Positions 34,719-46,145 of a DNA stretch of 64,000 nucleotides are shown here, piece by piece (the first letter of the stretch is position 1; every line of letters starts with the position of its first letter). Position numbers and translations under genes: made by a program. The stretch comes from Dromiciops gliroides (lineage: Eukaryota; Chordata; Mammalia; Microbiotheria; Microbiotheriidae). The notes beneath the pieces are model-generated. The model searched no databases, was not told where the DNA came from, and was given only the letters and a program-made list of their open reading frames with translations. The stretch spans positions 172,765,577 through 172,829,576 of the forward strand of contig NC_057861.1 of NCBI RefSeq assembly GCF_019393635.1, in the 5' to 3' direction.

Positions 34719-34910
34719 TTTTTTTCTTTTTTTTTTGCTGTGGGGAGCGGGCGGGGTATGGGGGGTTGTGGGGGAGTGAGGAAATTGGGGTTAAGTGACT
34801 TGCCCAGGGTTACACAGCTAGTAAGTGTCTAGTGTCTGAGGTCAGATTTGAACTCAGGTCCTTCTGACTCCAGGGCCAGTGCTCTATCCCCTGCGCCATC
34901 TAGCTGCCCC
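34719..34910 (-). mobile_element. WSINE1-like SINE with long T/G-rich tail
   Basis: Reverse copy; perfect 16-bp duplication acatatattatctttt (34703-34718 and 34911-34926). Confidence 0.92.
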
Positions 34911-34926
34911 ACATATATTATCTTTT

Positions 34927-35651
34927 GATCCTCATATCAACACTGAAGTTCCATATGACCTTCAGTCTTATGTGTCCCACTTCTCTAGTGATGGTGAAAA
35001 GTGCCAAAGGTTCTAAAAGTAAGTCACTTTTTATATCTATGAGTACTAAGCTAGTTATAAGTCCTCTAAATTTGAGTTATATAATGAACATCCAGTCACC
35101 CCATTACAAGAGAAACTGAATCAAATCAATATTGCCACTCTAGTTGTATAGAGGAAGACAAAAGGAAATTGCTATTAAATGAAAGGATGGTTCACAGATT
35201 TCTTCTTCTTGAAGACACATAACAGAATTCGTAGTTGGTTTTATCATATACCTAAAGGCAACAAGAAATATTTCATGGGACTAAAATTCAATTTAAAAAA
35301 TTTAAATGCCTAAATTACTAAAATTTTTGAATTATACTAGATAACACTTCAAATATACTAATGAGTATAAGAAAAGAAAATAGGAAAACTTACTATTTTT
35401 AGGTGCTGTGGAGGATACAGAGGTGAGACAAGAATGTCTGGTGGTTCATGGCCCCTCGAAAGAGCTTAGAATATTTTCTAATAGGGAAGATAAGACATGT
35501 GCAAAAAATGCTATCAGAATATAAGTGTATAGCAGAGAGATAAAGCACTATGAAAATATGGTGGTGGTTTTGTAGTATAAATAAATGAAGAGGGAGGTGA
35601 GAGGGCTTCAAGGAGCTGAAAGCCTCTTTTGCAAAGCCAGAAAGAACTTAG

Positions 35652-35713
<62 letters not shown>

Positions 35714-36320
35714 AGCATGATATGATATTCTGGAAACTGATTTCTTTAATGAAAGTGTCAATTCAATTCTGGTTTGATCTTCTTCCTCATGTTCTCTATC
35801 TTGGCATCAAGGCTAGATCCTGAGCTGTCTAGTCTCTGATCACTTCTCCCTTCCCATGGTTTCTAGTCTTAGCACTAGAAAACAATGTTCTATAATCATA
35901 ATTGTGAGCTATAGATTATGTCAGTGGAAGTACTTTAGAAAGTAAAATGTTATCCTAATGCAAGAATTAAGATTTCCATACACAGATGGGTAGATATATG
36001 TAATAATAATAATATAGGGAGAGTTCAAAGGAAAAGTCCAATAAAATGTTATGAGGAATTGGAGGAGAGAGGGAGACCTTCATTTGAAGTGGGGGAGCAA
36101 GTGGCACCTGAGATGGTGTCCTAAAGGAAGGAAGTTATTTCAAGTATGAAGGTGATAGGTATTAATCCAAGCCTGATTAAATGAGCAAAAGGTCATAGAA
36201 GAAAACGAAGGCCATGTACCAGAAGTTACAAACGAGTTCATAGCTTTAGCACAGTTAGTCCTATACCTATGTTAAAAAATTAACTGATACCGGAGAGTTA
36301 TATTGGAATACAGGCTGCAT
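34927..36320. other. intergenic sequence with old L2-like pieces
   Basis: 35,400-35,640 and 36,010-36,250 resemble reversed L2 ('ggtgctgtggaggatacaga', 'tcctaaaggaaggaagttat'). The rest is unassigned. Confidence 0.4.
35654..35711 (+). repeat. (AC)29 microsatellite
   Basis: 58 bp of uninterrupted AC, the longest pure dinucleotide run in the window; likely polymorphic. Confidence 0.97.
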
Positions 36321-36329
36321 GTTATTATA

Positions 36330-36640
36330 AAAAAAAAAGAAAAAGCACTGGACTTGGAAACAGGAAAGACTTGATTTCCATTCTTAGCTCTGGCCTTTGC
36401 TGGTACTATTCATAGTTCATAAGATTTAGACATGGGAGGGACCTCGGACATAATCTAGTCCAACCCCCTTAACTTTACAAGGGAGAAAACAGGCCCAGAG
36501 AGGTTTAACTTGCCTATGGAAACATCAGAACCAGGATATGAACCAAGCACCTCTGATTCCCAGTATAGCTCCTTCCACTATCCCACCTGGGCAAGTCATT
36601 CAACATCTTTGAAACTCGGTTTCCCATCTGCAACCCCTTT
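36330..36640 (+). repeat. MIR interrupted by another MIR-type SINE
   Basis: A plus MIR starts 'gcactggacttggaaacagg' and resumes at 'gggcaagtcattcaacatct'. Between them lies a reverse CORE-SINE ('gggacctcggacataatcta' to 'actatcccacct'). Confidence 0.6.
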
Positions 36641-36723
36641 CCCCCCAAACAATAAAACAAGAGGATAATCAATCTCTTAGGATTGTTATGAGAATGGCAC
36701 AGTGTAGCCTCTACAATGTACTA

Positions 36724-36979
36724 TGGGGCAGCTAGGTGGTTCTGCAGTGGATAGAGTTTTGGACCTGGAGTCAGGAAGGCTCATCTTCCTGAGTTCAGAT
36801 CTGGCCTCAGATGCTAGCCGTATGACCCTGAGCAAATCACTTAACCCTGTTTGCTTTTCCTCATCTATAAAATGAGCTGGAGAAGGAAATGACAAACCAT
36901 TCCAGGATCTTTGCCAAGAAAACCCCAGATAGGGTCACAAAGAATCAGACATAACTGAAACAACTCAATAACAACAGCG
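36724..36979 (+). mobile_element. Mar1-type SINE
   Basis: Complete copy from 'tggggcagctaggtgg' through 'aaatgagctggagaaggaaa' to 'ctgaaacaactcaataacaa'; the tail resembles RTE 3' ends. Confidence 0.9.
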
Positions 36980-37645
36980 TGCAATATAAATGTGATCCAG
37001 TGTTTCAGCACTCGTCCTATAATAGATGGTGAGTTCACCATATGGATATCATAGATTAAGAATATTTCTGGCTTGCTTTGCCTCCCACCCAGATGTAACT
37101 CTAGGAATTTGTGTCTAGGATATTCAGCTGGTTAGTAAATGAAAAGTACCAATAAAATTAGAAACAAAGAACACTTATTCAGAACAGGAAACGATAGTGA
37201 AAAGTATCAGAAAATATTTTTAAACTGCATATCCTTTTCACCAGAGTAGTATTAAGTCTCCAAACATTCACAATTCCAGCAGAAGGAAACTTGGCTAAGT
37301 CTCTGGGCAGAGAGGGTGTGATAGAAACATCTGTGAAGACAGTATCATTATCTCAACTTAGGTTGTCTGCAACTTGCCACAACCAGGATGTCTCCTCAAC
37401 TGACTCTGCTCAACTCAAGAACTTCTGGTCTGACACCAAGAACCCTTGCTGACACCACTGTGTCAGCTGGTTATTGCTTTTCCTTTCTTCTTTGGCCTTT
37501 CATGGGATCCTCTGCTTTCCTAATAGTCTCTTCCCCAATCAGTGCCAGTCCTCTGGGAAAGTGAGTCCCTGAATTCCTTTGATTGGTGCTTGGGCCTTGG
37601 GCCTAATAAAAAAATGTAATCTATTTTTGCCATACTGTATACATA
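36980..37645. other. intergenic sequence, nothing recognised
   Basis: No repeat or gene identified. Confidence 0.4.
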
Positions 37646-37646
37646 A

Positions 37647-37899
37647 TGGTGGCACAGTGAATAGATTGCTGGGCCTGAAGCTAGGAAGACTCATCCTTCT
37701 GAGTTCAAATGTGGTCATAGACATTTGCTAGCTGTATAACCCCAGGCAAGTCACTTAACCCTATTTGCCTCTGTTTCTTCATCTGTAAAATGAGCTGGAG
37801 AAAGAAATGGTAAACCATTCCTGTATCCTTGCCAAGAAAACCCCAAATTGGATCACAAAGAGTTGGGCACAACTGAAATAACTGAACAGCAACAACAAA
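37647..37899 (+). mobile_element. Mar1-type SINE
   Basis: 'ggtggcacagtgaatagatt' to 'ctgaaataactgaacagcaa'. Confidence 0.88.
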
Positions 37900-38059
37900 T
37901 ACATACTTCACGTGTTTCCTTGAACTTCTGAACCCAAGTCAGGAGTGGCAGAGAGGGGGAAAAAAGGTGAGAACTTTCCAATATTGATTGCTACATAAAT
38001 GTGAGCTACTTTTAGGGGTCAACAGTCTGATCAATAATGATAGCTAGCTTTTATATCGT

Positions 38060-38260
38060 GTTGGAAGTTTGGCAAAATATTTTACAAATATCTCATTTTC
38101 AGAACAACTCTAGGAAATAGGTGCTATTGTTATCCCTATTTTTACACATGAGGAAACCCAAGCAGAGAGAAGTTAAATAAATGACTTGGTCCCACAGCTC
38201 CTGAATGATTGAGGCTGGATTTAAATTCAGGTCCTCCTGACTGTACCACTTTCTGTTTCT
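38060..38260 (-). repeat. MIR/CORE-SINE
   Basis: Reversed MIR with 'cacatgaggaaacccaagca' and 'tggatttaaattcaggtcct'. Confidence 0.6.
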
Positions 38261-38868
38261 CTTATAGCCAAAAGAGCTAATGGCAATTTTAAGCTGTGTT
38301 AATGGAAGTGTGAAGTGTACAGAGTGAGAAAGACTATAGTCTCACTGTACTCTGCCTTGGAAAGAACACATATGGGAGTACTGGGTCAGTTCTGGATACC
38401 ACTTTTTTAGGAAGGACATTGACAATCAAATACATTTAGAAGGTGACATGGATGGTCAGGCAACTCCAAACCATGCCACCATAAATGGTTTGACTGAAGG
38501 AACTAGGTAAATTTAGGGAGGAGAAGTAAAAATGTAGTTGAGACTAGATAGTAGTCTTCAAATATTTGCTCACTACCCACTCACTGCAGGTTTTTTCAAT
38601 CTAGCTTCTGGCCTAACCTCTTAAGAACCATTTCTTTTCAGGGTATCCAGTGATCTCCATTACTGTCTTTTTTCACCCCCATCCATCCTATCTTGATTTT
38701 TCTTTACCATTTGGCATTAGTGACGTGAGGAAAAAGGACCTGTTAATGGTGGACCCCAGAGATCAGAACTAGTGGTAATATGTGGAAATTTGGGAGACAG
38801 ATTTAGGCTCTGTGCGAGGAAAAAACTTCCCAATAATTATCTAAATAATCTAAGACTAAAATTGGAAT

Positions 38869-39030
38869 AGGCCAGGAGCATCTAGGTGACGCAGTGGATA
38901 AGCACTGGCCCTGAATTCAGGAGGACCTGAGTTCAAATGCGGCCTCAGACACTAAACACTTACTAGCTATGTGACCCTGGGCAAGTCACTTAACCCTCAT
39001 TGCCCTGCCCCTCCCCCCCCCCCAAAAAAA
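38869..39030 (+). mobile_element. WSINE1-like SINE inside CR1
   Basis: Plus copy with tail 'ccccctcccc...aaaaaaa'. Short duplication aattggaat / agttggaat at 38860 and 39031. Confidence 0.82.
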
Positions 39031-39823
39031 AGTTGGAATCAGCTGTCTTAAAAGGTGATAGTGGAGGACTTCTGGGGTGGAGCCAAGATGGTGGAGGAAA
39101 GGCAGTGAGCTCCCAAACTCATGACATGATCGCTCCATAAAACATCCAAATAACGCCACAGGACAATGCCTGGAGCAGCAAGACTCACAGAAGAATGTGC
39201 TGAAATCATCTTCTAACCAAGAACGGCTTGGAAGGTCAGAAGGAGGGAGCTGCTGTGCTGTTACAGGAGTTGGGCCCAACCCCACAGTCACCCTGACTCA
39301 GATCCAGTCTCAGGAAGTCCTCACCAGAGAAGGAGACCCCCAGAGCCTCTGAATCAGCTGCAGCACCAGTGTCATCTGGAACTAAGCTCACAGTCTGGTG
39401 AGTGGGCTGAGCCCTGGGCAGGGGAGAGACTACAGGGGTCTATGCTGGTGCTAAGGCAGAACTTGGATTTTACACCCCTACTGAGAACCAGGTGGTAGGC
39501 TCCAGTAGAAGTGGCCCAGGTTGGGGAGGGGCACAGGCTCATCAGAGCTAACAACCACAACACACAAAGCTGGTTGATTGGCAAGTTGGTCTGGGGTCAT
39601 CTAGGACCAGGAAACAGGCCCGGCGAGGGAAGAACCCGATTCTCCTTAAATCATACCACCTGGGACTTCTTAAGCTTGGGATACTGCAGCCTGGAAACAG
39701 TGCCCCACTTTAAGGAGCTAAAAGTCTAGTAAAAGAAAGGCAAGATCAGCCAACAGAGAAAGGTGAGGACCATAGAAAGTTTCTTCAGTAACAAGGAAGA
39801 CCAAGGGGCACACTGAGAGGGAG

Positions 39824-40708
39824 ATGTCAACATCAGGGCCCCTATATCTAAAGCTTGCAAGAAAAAATATGAATTGGTCTCAGGCCATAGAGGTGCTCAA
39901 AAAGGACTTTGAAGACAAAGTTAGAGACATAGAGGAAAAAATGGAAAGAGAAATGAGGGTGCAGGAAAGACATGAGAAAAAAGTCAACAGCTTGAAAAGT
40001 CAAATGGAAAAGGAGGTACAAAAGCTCTCTGATGAAAATAATTGCCTAAGAATGAGGATTGAACAAATAGAAGCCAGTGACTTTATGAGAAACCAAGACA
40101 CAATAAAGCAAATCCAAATGAATACAACAATAGAGGGCAGTGTGAAATATCTTTTGGGAAAAACTGCTGACCCGGAAAATAGGTCCAGGAGAGATAATTT
40201 GAAAATTATTGGTCTACCTGAAAACCATGATCAAGGAAAGAGCTTAGACACCATCTTCCAAGATATTCTCAGGGAAAATTGCCCTGAAATTCTAGAAGAA
40301 GAAGCTAAAATAGAAATTGAAAGAATCCACCGATCACCTCCAGACAAAGATCCCAAAAGGAAAACTCCTAGGAATATTATAGCCAAATTCCAGGGCTCTC
40401 AAGTCAAGGAGAAAATATTGCAAGCTGATAAAAAGAAAGAATTCAAGTACTGTGGAGCCCCAGTCAGGATAGCACAAGATCTAGCAGCTTCTACATTAAA
40501 GGACTGGAGGGCATGGAATATGATATTCCAGAGGGCAAAGGAAATGGGATTACAACCAAGAATCACCTACCCAGCAAAACTCAGCATTATCTTTCAGCAG
40601 AAAAAATGGGACTTTAATGAAAAAGAAGGCTTTCAGATATTTGTGATGAAAAGACCTGAACTGAATGGCAAATTTGACTTTCAAATACAAGACCCTAGAG
40701 AACCATAA
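39824..40708 (+). pseudogene. HAL1 ORF1 (L1 ORF1p-like RNA-binding protein), N-terminus broken
   Basis: An open frame of 294 codons encodes an L1 ORF1p-like nucleic-acid chaperone. Residues about 16-110 form a heptad-rich coiled coil (trimerisation in L1 ORF1p). About 119-205 form the RRM, with NLKIIGLPE and RNIIAKF. About 206-290 form the C-terminal domain, with ITYPAKLSI. Compared with the other copies, the N-terminal TIESFFSNKED block lies upstream but is separated from this frame by a stop near 39,815 and a one-base insertion in an A run near 39,865. The first 15 residues of the open frame are therefore out-of-frame text. The stop TAA abuts the SINE-derived module. Confidence 0.85.
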
Positions 40709-40838
40709 AAAAAAAAATGGAGCTGGGGGACATACCTGGGGTCATACAGTGGGCAACTGTCTTGTGTCTGAGGCCGGGTTTTGGCTGGGATCCCTCTGGG
40801 TCCAGGGGTGATGATTTGTCCACTGTGTCACTTAGCTA
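40707..40838 (-). repeat. SINE-derived module captured within HAL1
   Basis: Reverse WSINE text ('ctgaggccgggttttggctg', 'tttgtccactgtgtcactta') directly after ORF1, matching the module at 25,455-25,588. It lacks a proper poly-T tail and target duplication of its own. Confidence 0.75.
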
Positions 40839-40972
40839 GATGATAACATCTTTAGGGTTAAATTGAGGGGTGAAGGGAATTCACTGGGGGAGGGGGAAGG
40901 GCAGAGGTGAAATCCTACATGAAAGAAACAGGAAAAGGCTTATGGAGTGGGGGAAGAGATGGGAGAGGAGCA

Positions 40973-41205
40973 GGGCAGTAAATGAATTTTACACTCATCA
41001 GAAAAGACTCAAAGACCTTAAACTCATCAGAGCTGCCTCAAGGAGGGACTAACACACACACCCAACTGGGTGGAGTAATCTATTTAATCTGGGCAGTAAA
41101 TGAGCCTAACACTCAACAAAATTGGCTCAAAGACCTCAATCTCATTAGAATTGGCTCAAGGAGGGAATAATGTACACATTAGATTAATCTCTCTAAACCT
41201 GCAGG
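40973..41205 (+). repeat. tandem duplication in HAL1 3' UTR (118-bp period)
   Basis: 'gggcagtaaatga' begins at 40,973 and again at 41,091, each followed by diverged 'acactca...ctcaaagacct...caaggaggga'. The HAL1 at 24,491 seems to have one unit. Confidence 0.75.
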
Positions 41206-42055
41206 AAAATAGGAGGGGAAAGGGATAAAGAGAGAGGGGCAAAAGAAGGAAGAGCAGAGTGGGGGAGGGGACAGACAGAAGCAAATCCCTATTGAAGAGT
41301 GATAGGATGAAAGAAGATAGATAATAGAATAAATAACATGGGGAAGGGAATAGGATGGAAGGGAAACAGTTAACAATAGTAATCATGAAAAAGAGAAAAG
41401 GGGGAAAAATTGTACAAAAAAATATAGCAACTCTTGGTGGAAGCTAAGAATTGAGAATCAAGGAAATGTCCATCAACTGAGGAATGATGGAAAAAGCTAT
41501 GCTATATGATTGTAGTGGAATGGTCTTGTGCTAAAGGAAATGACAAACAGGATGATCCCCAAAAAACTTGGAAAGACTAATGAACATCGATGTACAGTGA
41601 AGTGAGCAGAGCTGGGAGGACATTGTGCGTAGTGACAGCAGTATTGTTCAATGAGCAATTGTGAATGACTTAACTACTCTCAGCAGTGCAATGATCCAAG
41701 ACAATCCTAAAGGAACTAATGAGGAAGCTTACTATGCACCCCCATAGAAAGAACTGATAAAAAGAACACTTGTGGATTGTACATATATAACCTGGTTGTG
41801 ATCTTGTGGAGGGGGCAGGAAAAGGAGGGAGGGAGGGAGGAAAATTTGGAATTGTAAATCTTATGAAAATGAATGTTGAAAACTACCCTTCCATGTAAAT
41901 GGAAAATAAAATAAATGTTTGTTGAACAACAACAAAAAAGGTAATAGTGTCTTCAATCAGATAACCACTTAGATGTAGAAGAGGTAACTTCTGCTTATAT
42001 ATGAATTGAATTTGATAGCCTCTGAAATCCCTTCTAACTCAGGGATTATATCATT

Positions 42056-43430
42056 ACAAAAGACCTCAGTCAACTAGCAAGTCAGTATTTAGATTACTAA
42101 TTGGATTACATTGTTTTCAGAACAGTGCCTTATTGGATTGGTAGTTTTAAAAATGTTTCTACCAAATTGGAAATTACAGCCAGGTCCCAAGGACAAGGAA
42201 TAATGAATCCCCCAAAGTGGTAGCATGTATTTACATTTACACTACTCAAAGTTATAACTATGTAAAATATAGTTATGTGTTTCAGATCTAGGGAAATATA
42301 GTTTGAATTTGAATAATTACAACCCCTTCAGGGGATTCATTATGCACACTAATGGTACCTAGCTCTACTTCTGAATCGGACCTGAAGATGGAGTTGAGTT
42401 CAGATTTGATCTACCTTACAAAGTACCACTTCAGGAGAAGTAGCAAATCTATCACTCATTTCTTAGTTCTCTGAAATAGGACTTTAGTTCTTATATTACT
42501 GAAACTGCTATCTCAATCATGGATCATCTCCACAAAACATGTGTGGCTTCTGTAACACTATAACCTTGTTTTCCTACCTCTCTTCCATTCTCTACCTATT
42601 CTGTCACATCAGGCTCTTCCTGCTACCCACTGTAGAGGAAAGCTATGACTAGAACAGGATGCCTAAGCCATTGCCCCAGGGTACTGAGTTTAGAGGACAC
42701 ATTGCAGTCCTTTGGTGAGGTAAGGTGAACTCCTAGCCTGTTCATCCTTACTTCCTCCCTGTCCTGTTTTCCTAGCAGTAGCCTTGTGCCAGTGTCCTAG
42801 GGTTTCTTCTTTTCCAAACTTATCTTTTCCTCCCATGCAAACTGGAGGCACCTTTCATGATGTTTTTGATCTGGACACAATTTATGGTGCTTTCACCAAG
42901 CACAAAAAATGTATCTTTAGTGAGGGATGTTCCTTCACTATATGACTGACTCAACTCCTTTTTTAGTTGTCACTGTCCTTTATGATTCTTATTCCATTTC
43001 TCACATTTAAGTCTCATTGTTAATGTTATACTCTGCCTGAATTCATAATTGTTTTCTCATTGCCATTTTTAGGGTGGTTGCAGAGGGAAGCCCTAGGCTC
43101 CCTGTCTCACTTAGGCTAGAAGTACAGCAGTTATTCACTGGCCTGCTCCCACCACCAAAGCCAGGCCCTGCTCCTTTCTAACTCCTTTTCATCCCTCAGC
43201 CCCACCCCAAGTCTCTTATAGGCTTTTCTATTCCTGAGAGTTCACAAAGGTCACCTTCCTTGGCCTCATTACAGATTCCCCTCAATGCCTCTATTCCTCT
43301 CCTCTTCCCATTTCATGCAATGGCTTATTTTGTATTGAAGTTCCACAAAAAAAAAACAACCCAACCAAAAAACACTGATTCATTTGTAGACAGGATGCCA
43401 TCAGGTTCTATCCCAAGCCTCTCTTCACTG
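42056..43430. other. intergenic sequence, nothing recognised
   Basis: 1.4 kb with no confident gene or repeat assignment. Confidence 0.45.
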
Positions 43431-43909
43431 TTAACCTCCACCTGACATCTGCCTTCATCCTTGTCTCCTTGTGTATATTTAGAAAGAGTTCCCTGATACC
43501 ATGATCTCTCTGCTGTTAACTCTGTTGCTATTTATGTCCTTGGTTCCTGCATTTAAATTGTCTGGGGTGTTCAAAGAGCAAGTAATCTCTTCAAATCTGG
43601 TTTTCTTTCTAAGAGTTTTAAATGCCTCTTTATTACTGAAGATTCATTTTTTTTTCATTTTATACTTAAACTCAGATTTGCATCTTGAGCTTCATTGCTC
43701 TGGCATCATGCCATTCCCTCCTGCTTTTTGTGGTGAGTGAAGAATAGTTATTTGAATTTCCTTTTCTTTGTATTTAAATGTCTTTTCCCTAGTCTCTTGC
43801 TGAACTTGTTTGGGAGTTCAAGTCAACCATTATGTGTATTGGAAAGTGTTGATTTTTTTTTCCCTGGGAGATGATCTATGAAATCTTCCAATTGGTATTC
43901 ATTTTCTAT

Positions 43910-44505
43910 TGTCATGGGGTACAGAGCACCCCAGAATTTCTCTGGGGCACATCAAGGAATCTTCTTCTTGAGAAACTAAACCAGAGGACAGATAACACCT
44001 AGAGAGATAAGCTGAACCAAATCGGACTGAGCTAGCTTTGCATTCCCACCCTTCATTCTGGTCTCCCTTGGGTGTGGCTGTGGCCTTTGTGTCCTGAAGA
44101 GAGAGCCACCCCTCACCGAATTCCTCTAGTCACTCCCAGTGGGGGATGGTCCTCCACTCCTCACCCAGTTCCCCCAGCTACCCACAGTGGGGGATGGTCC
44201 TCCCTCACTAAAGGAACTTTTCACAGGCAGATGGTCCACCCCCATCAGTCCTCTATAAATGTACCTTCCATTCTCCTGTTCGAGGAGACTGGTACCTCTG
44301 AGCCACGTGCTTTGTACTTATCTCCCCATGAGAAGTCCAAGGATTTCTGTCATGGTTTCCCTCCCTCCACCCTTCCCTTCCCTTGCTCCTAAATAAACTA
44401 CCACCTTATTCTAACTACTTTTTGCATGCAAGAGGGTGTAATTCTTTAAAGAGGAATTCCTAAGAACCCCAATCCTACCCTGTACCCCATTTCCCCCCCT
44501 TTACA
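43910..44505 (+). mobile_element. endogenous retrovirus solo LTR
   Basis: A 596-bp unit starting TGTC and ending TTACA, flanked by a perfect 4-bp duplication ctat (43906-43909 and 44506-44509), typical of gammaretrovirus-like (ERV1) integration. It has a TATA box (tataaa 44254-44259) and AATAAA (44392-44397) in correct order and spacing for U3-R-U5. No internal viral genes are present, so it is a recombination-derived solo LTR. It sits inside the antisense L1 remnant. Confidence 0.8.
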
Positions 44506-45274
44506 CTATGTTCAGAAGTTCTGGGGAGTATTCTTGTAATATTGCCTTCATTGTGGCATTCAGACTTTTTTGTCTTGTATTCTTTTGGAGTACTTATTAT
44601 CCTTAGGTTATCTATGTGCATGCACATCTTTTAAGATCAATATGTTTTGCTTGCATGGTGAACATATTTTCTTTTAATGTCATTGTTTTTTGCATCTCTT
44701 CTTCTGGATTGTCCTTCACTTTTGTGTACTTGCATTCCCAATCTGTTGTTCTCTCTTGATTTTTGGTGAAACTTGCCATCACCAAGTTTTTCTATTCTGC
44801 TCATTATTTCTCATTTCTCTTTTAAACCACTCAAGAACAGCATATTTTTTCTCAAATTCCAGAGGGTCCTTTACCTCCTTAAGTATTGCATTGTTTTCCT
44901 TTGTTTTATAGTATTTAGTCATGGAAGCCCTTTTGTAATGTTATGGTTGCACAAAGTTTTACTAGATCTAGAGGTCATATTTCCTTCTATTAATGTTTCC
45001 TCTGCTTATCATTTATCTGCTTCTGTTCAAAGTCTTTGAATTTTTTTTCCCTAAGATCTTTGGTAATTCCAGTCTTTTTCTTCCCTTTATTTTCCCTTAT
45101 TGTTCACTGATGGTGGTTTCCTTGGGAGCTGGATCTCAGAGCATGTCAGTCTCTTTCCTATGTGATTTTTGGAGGGAACAGAACTGGCCCCAGTTGGATA
45201 CTGAGCTTTTCCCTCAAGCTTAGTCTAGCAGTGCTAAATATTCACCCCCATCCCCCACCCCACTTAGTGTTCTG

Positions 45275-45316
45275 TCCTACTTCCTCTGTTCCTCTGTTCC
45301 TCTGTTCCTCTGTTCT
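45275..45316 (+). repeat. 8-bp tandem repeat (TTCCTCTG)n
   Basis: Four to five near-perfect copies. Confidence 0.85.
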
Positions 45317-45731
45317 CTGGCCCAGCCAGAGCTGCCACACTGGTGTTAAAGGTTGATTTCTGTAATTTGGGTCTCTGAGGCTGTGGGAGGAAGGGATGAA
45401 GTAAGGAGTGCCATTGAGCTCGATTTCAAACTCAGACAAGTATGTATTCATCTTGCTCTTTTTCACTGTTCTGATGCTCCCCTACAGAGATCTTTTGCTA
45501 AACTGAATGCTGCTGCTGAGGTGCCATCAGACTATCATGGTACCGGCAAGCTACCACAGCCTGGAGCCCAGATCTCCACAGCACTGGAAAGAAGGAGCGG
45601 GTACCAGGGTATGAAAATGGGTTTTGTTGTAAGCCCATGTATCAGGTCCTTGTGTTGGCTAGTGCAGCCTCCCTGCCATTCACATGGACAGTGAGGAAGT
45701 GGGTCCTGAGTGAGCTTGCTATCTGTCTTCC

Positions 45732-45784
45732 CTTCCCTCCTTCCTTCCTTCCCTCCCTTCCTCCCTCTCTTCCTTCCTTCCTTC
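45732..45784 (+). repeat. pyrimidine (CTTCC)-type repeat
   Basis: Interrupted ttcc/ccctc units immediately before the LTR-like sequence. Confidence 0.8.
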
Positions 45785-46109
45785 TGTTAAGGGCTAAAAT
45801 TCTAGCTAAACTGTCTGAAATATATAATGAGTGGTCGCCAATAAATTATAAGCTTTAGCAAGAGTTAGGCTTTTAAGCATTTATTAAGGAGAATAAGAAT
45901 TTGGTAAAGAGAGAAGAAAAGGCCTAGATTCCTATCTATTAAAGGGAGAGCACATTTCTAGCTCCGCTCTCCACCAGAGTCCAAGGGAAAGAGAGCGAGA
46001 GAGAACGCCCCTTCCTCCTTCCACCAGCAAATGTCACTTCCTGATGCCAAAGAAAAGCCGCATGACCTTGCCCTCAAAGACCTTCCTTTCATGGCAGAGC
46101 TTTTCTACA
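45785..46109 (-). mobile_element. possible LTR in reverse orientation
   Basis: Plus strand runs from TGTTAAGGGC to TTTTCTACA. On the minus strand there is an AATAAA (45880-45885) about 100 bp before the ...TTAACA end, which is an R-U5-like layout. No target duplication is visible, since both sides border microsatellite or unknown DNA. A tentative call. Confidence 0.35.
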
Positions 46110-46145
46110 GTAAGTCTCCAGCAGGTAGCGTCTTTCCAATCGTTA

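Larger units (their letters stand above)
39064..41935 (+). mobile_element. full-length HAL1 (half-L1) retroelement
   Basis: A 2.87-kb element flanked by a 14-bp duplication with one mismatch (aaaaggtgatagtg 39050-39063, aaaaggtaatagtg 41936-41949). Layout: 5' UTR starting 'gaggacttctggggtggagc', ORF1, a SINE-derived module, a long purine-rich 3' UTR, and an A-rich end ('gttgaacaacaac'). There is no ORF2, so it depended on L1 reverse transcriptase in trans. Close likeness to the copies at 24,491 and 53,615 defines the family. The good duplication and long ORF suggest a fairly recent insertion. Confidence 0.9.
38310..42055 (+). mobile_element. CR1/L3 LINE fragment hosting several insertions
   Basis: CR1 3' text is collinear in pieces: 38,310-38,575 ('aaggacattgacaatcaaat', 'gtcttcaaatatttgc'), 38,725-38,868 ('gatttaggctctgtgcgagg', 'aaaaaacttcccaataatta'), 39,031-39,063, and 41,936-42,055 ('cccttctaactcagggatta'). 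The gaps are an L2-like piece (38,580-38,720), a WSINE and a full HAL1. Confidence 0.7.
43430..45720 (-). mobile_element. old L1/HAL1-type ORF1 and 5' region, antisense
   Basis: Minus-strand translation gives a degraded ORF1 pattern (DNLRII, then E..QLERFHRSSPREKK across the LTR insertion). About 44,520-45,720 would be the N-terminal and 5' UTR part. It is much more diverged than the other HAL1 copies. Confidence 0.5.

Noticed and set aside
35514..35823. frames with Val-Cys and Thr-His runs around the AC repeat
   Set aside because: Microsatellite translation on both strands.
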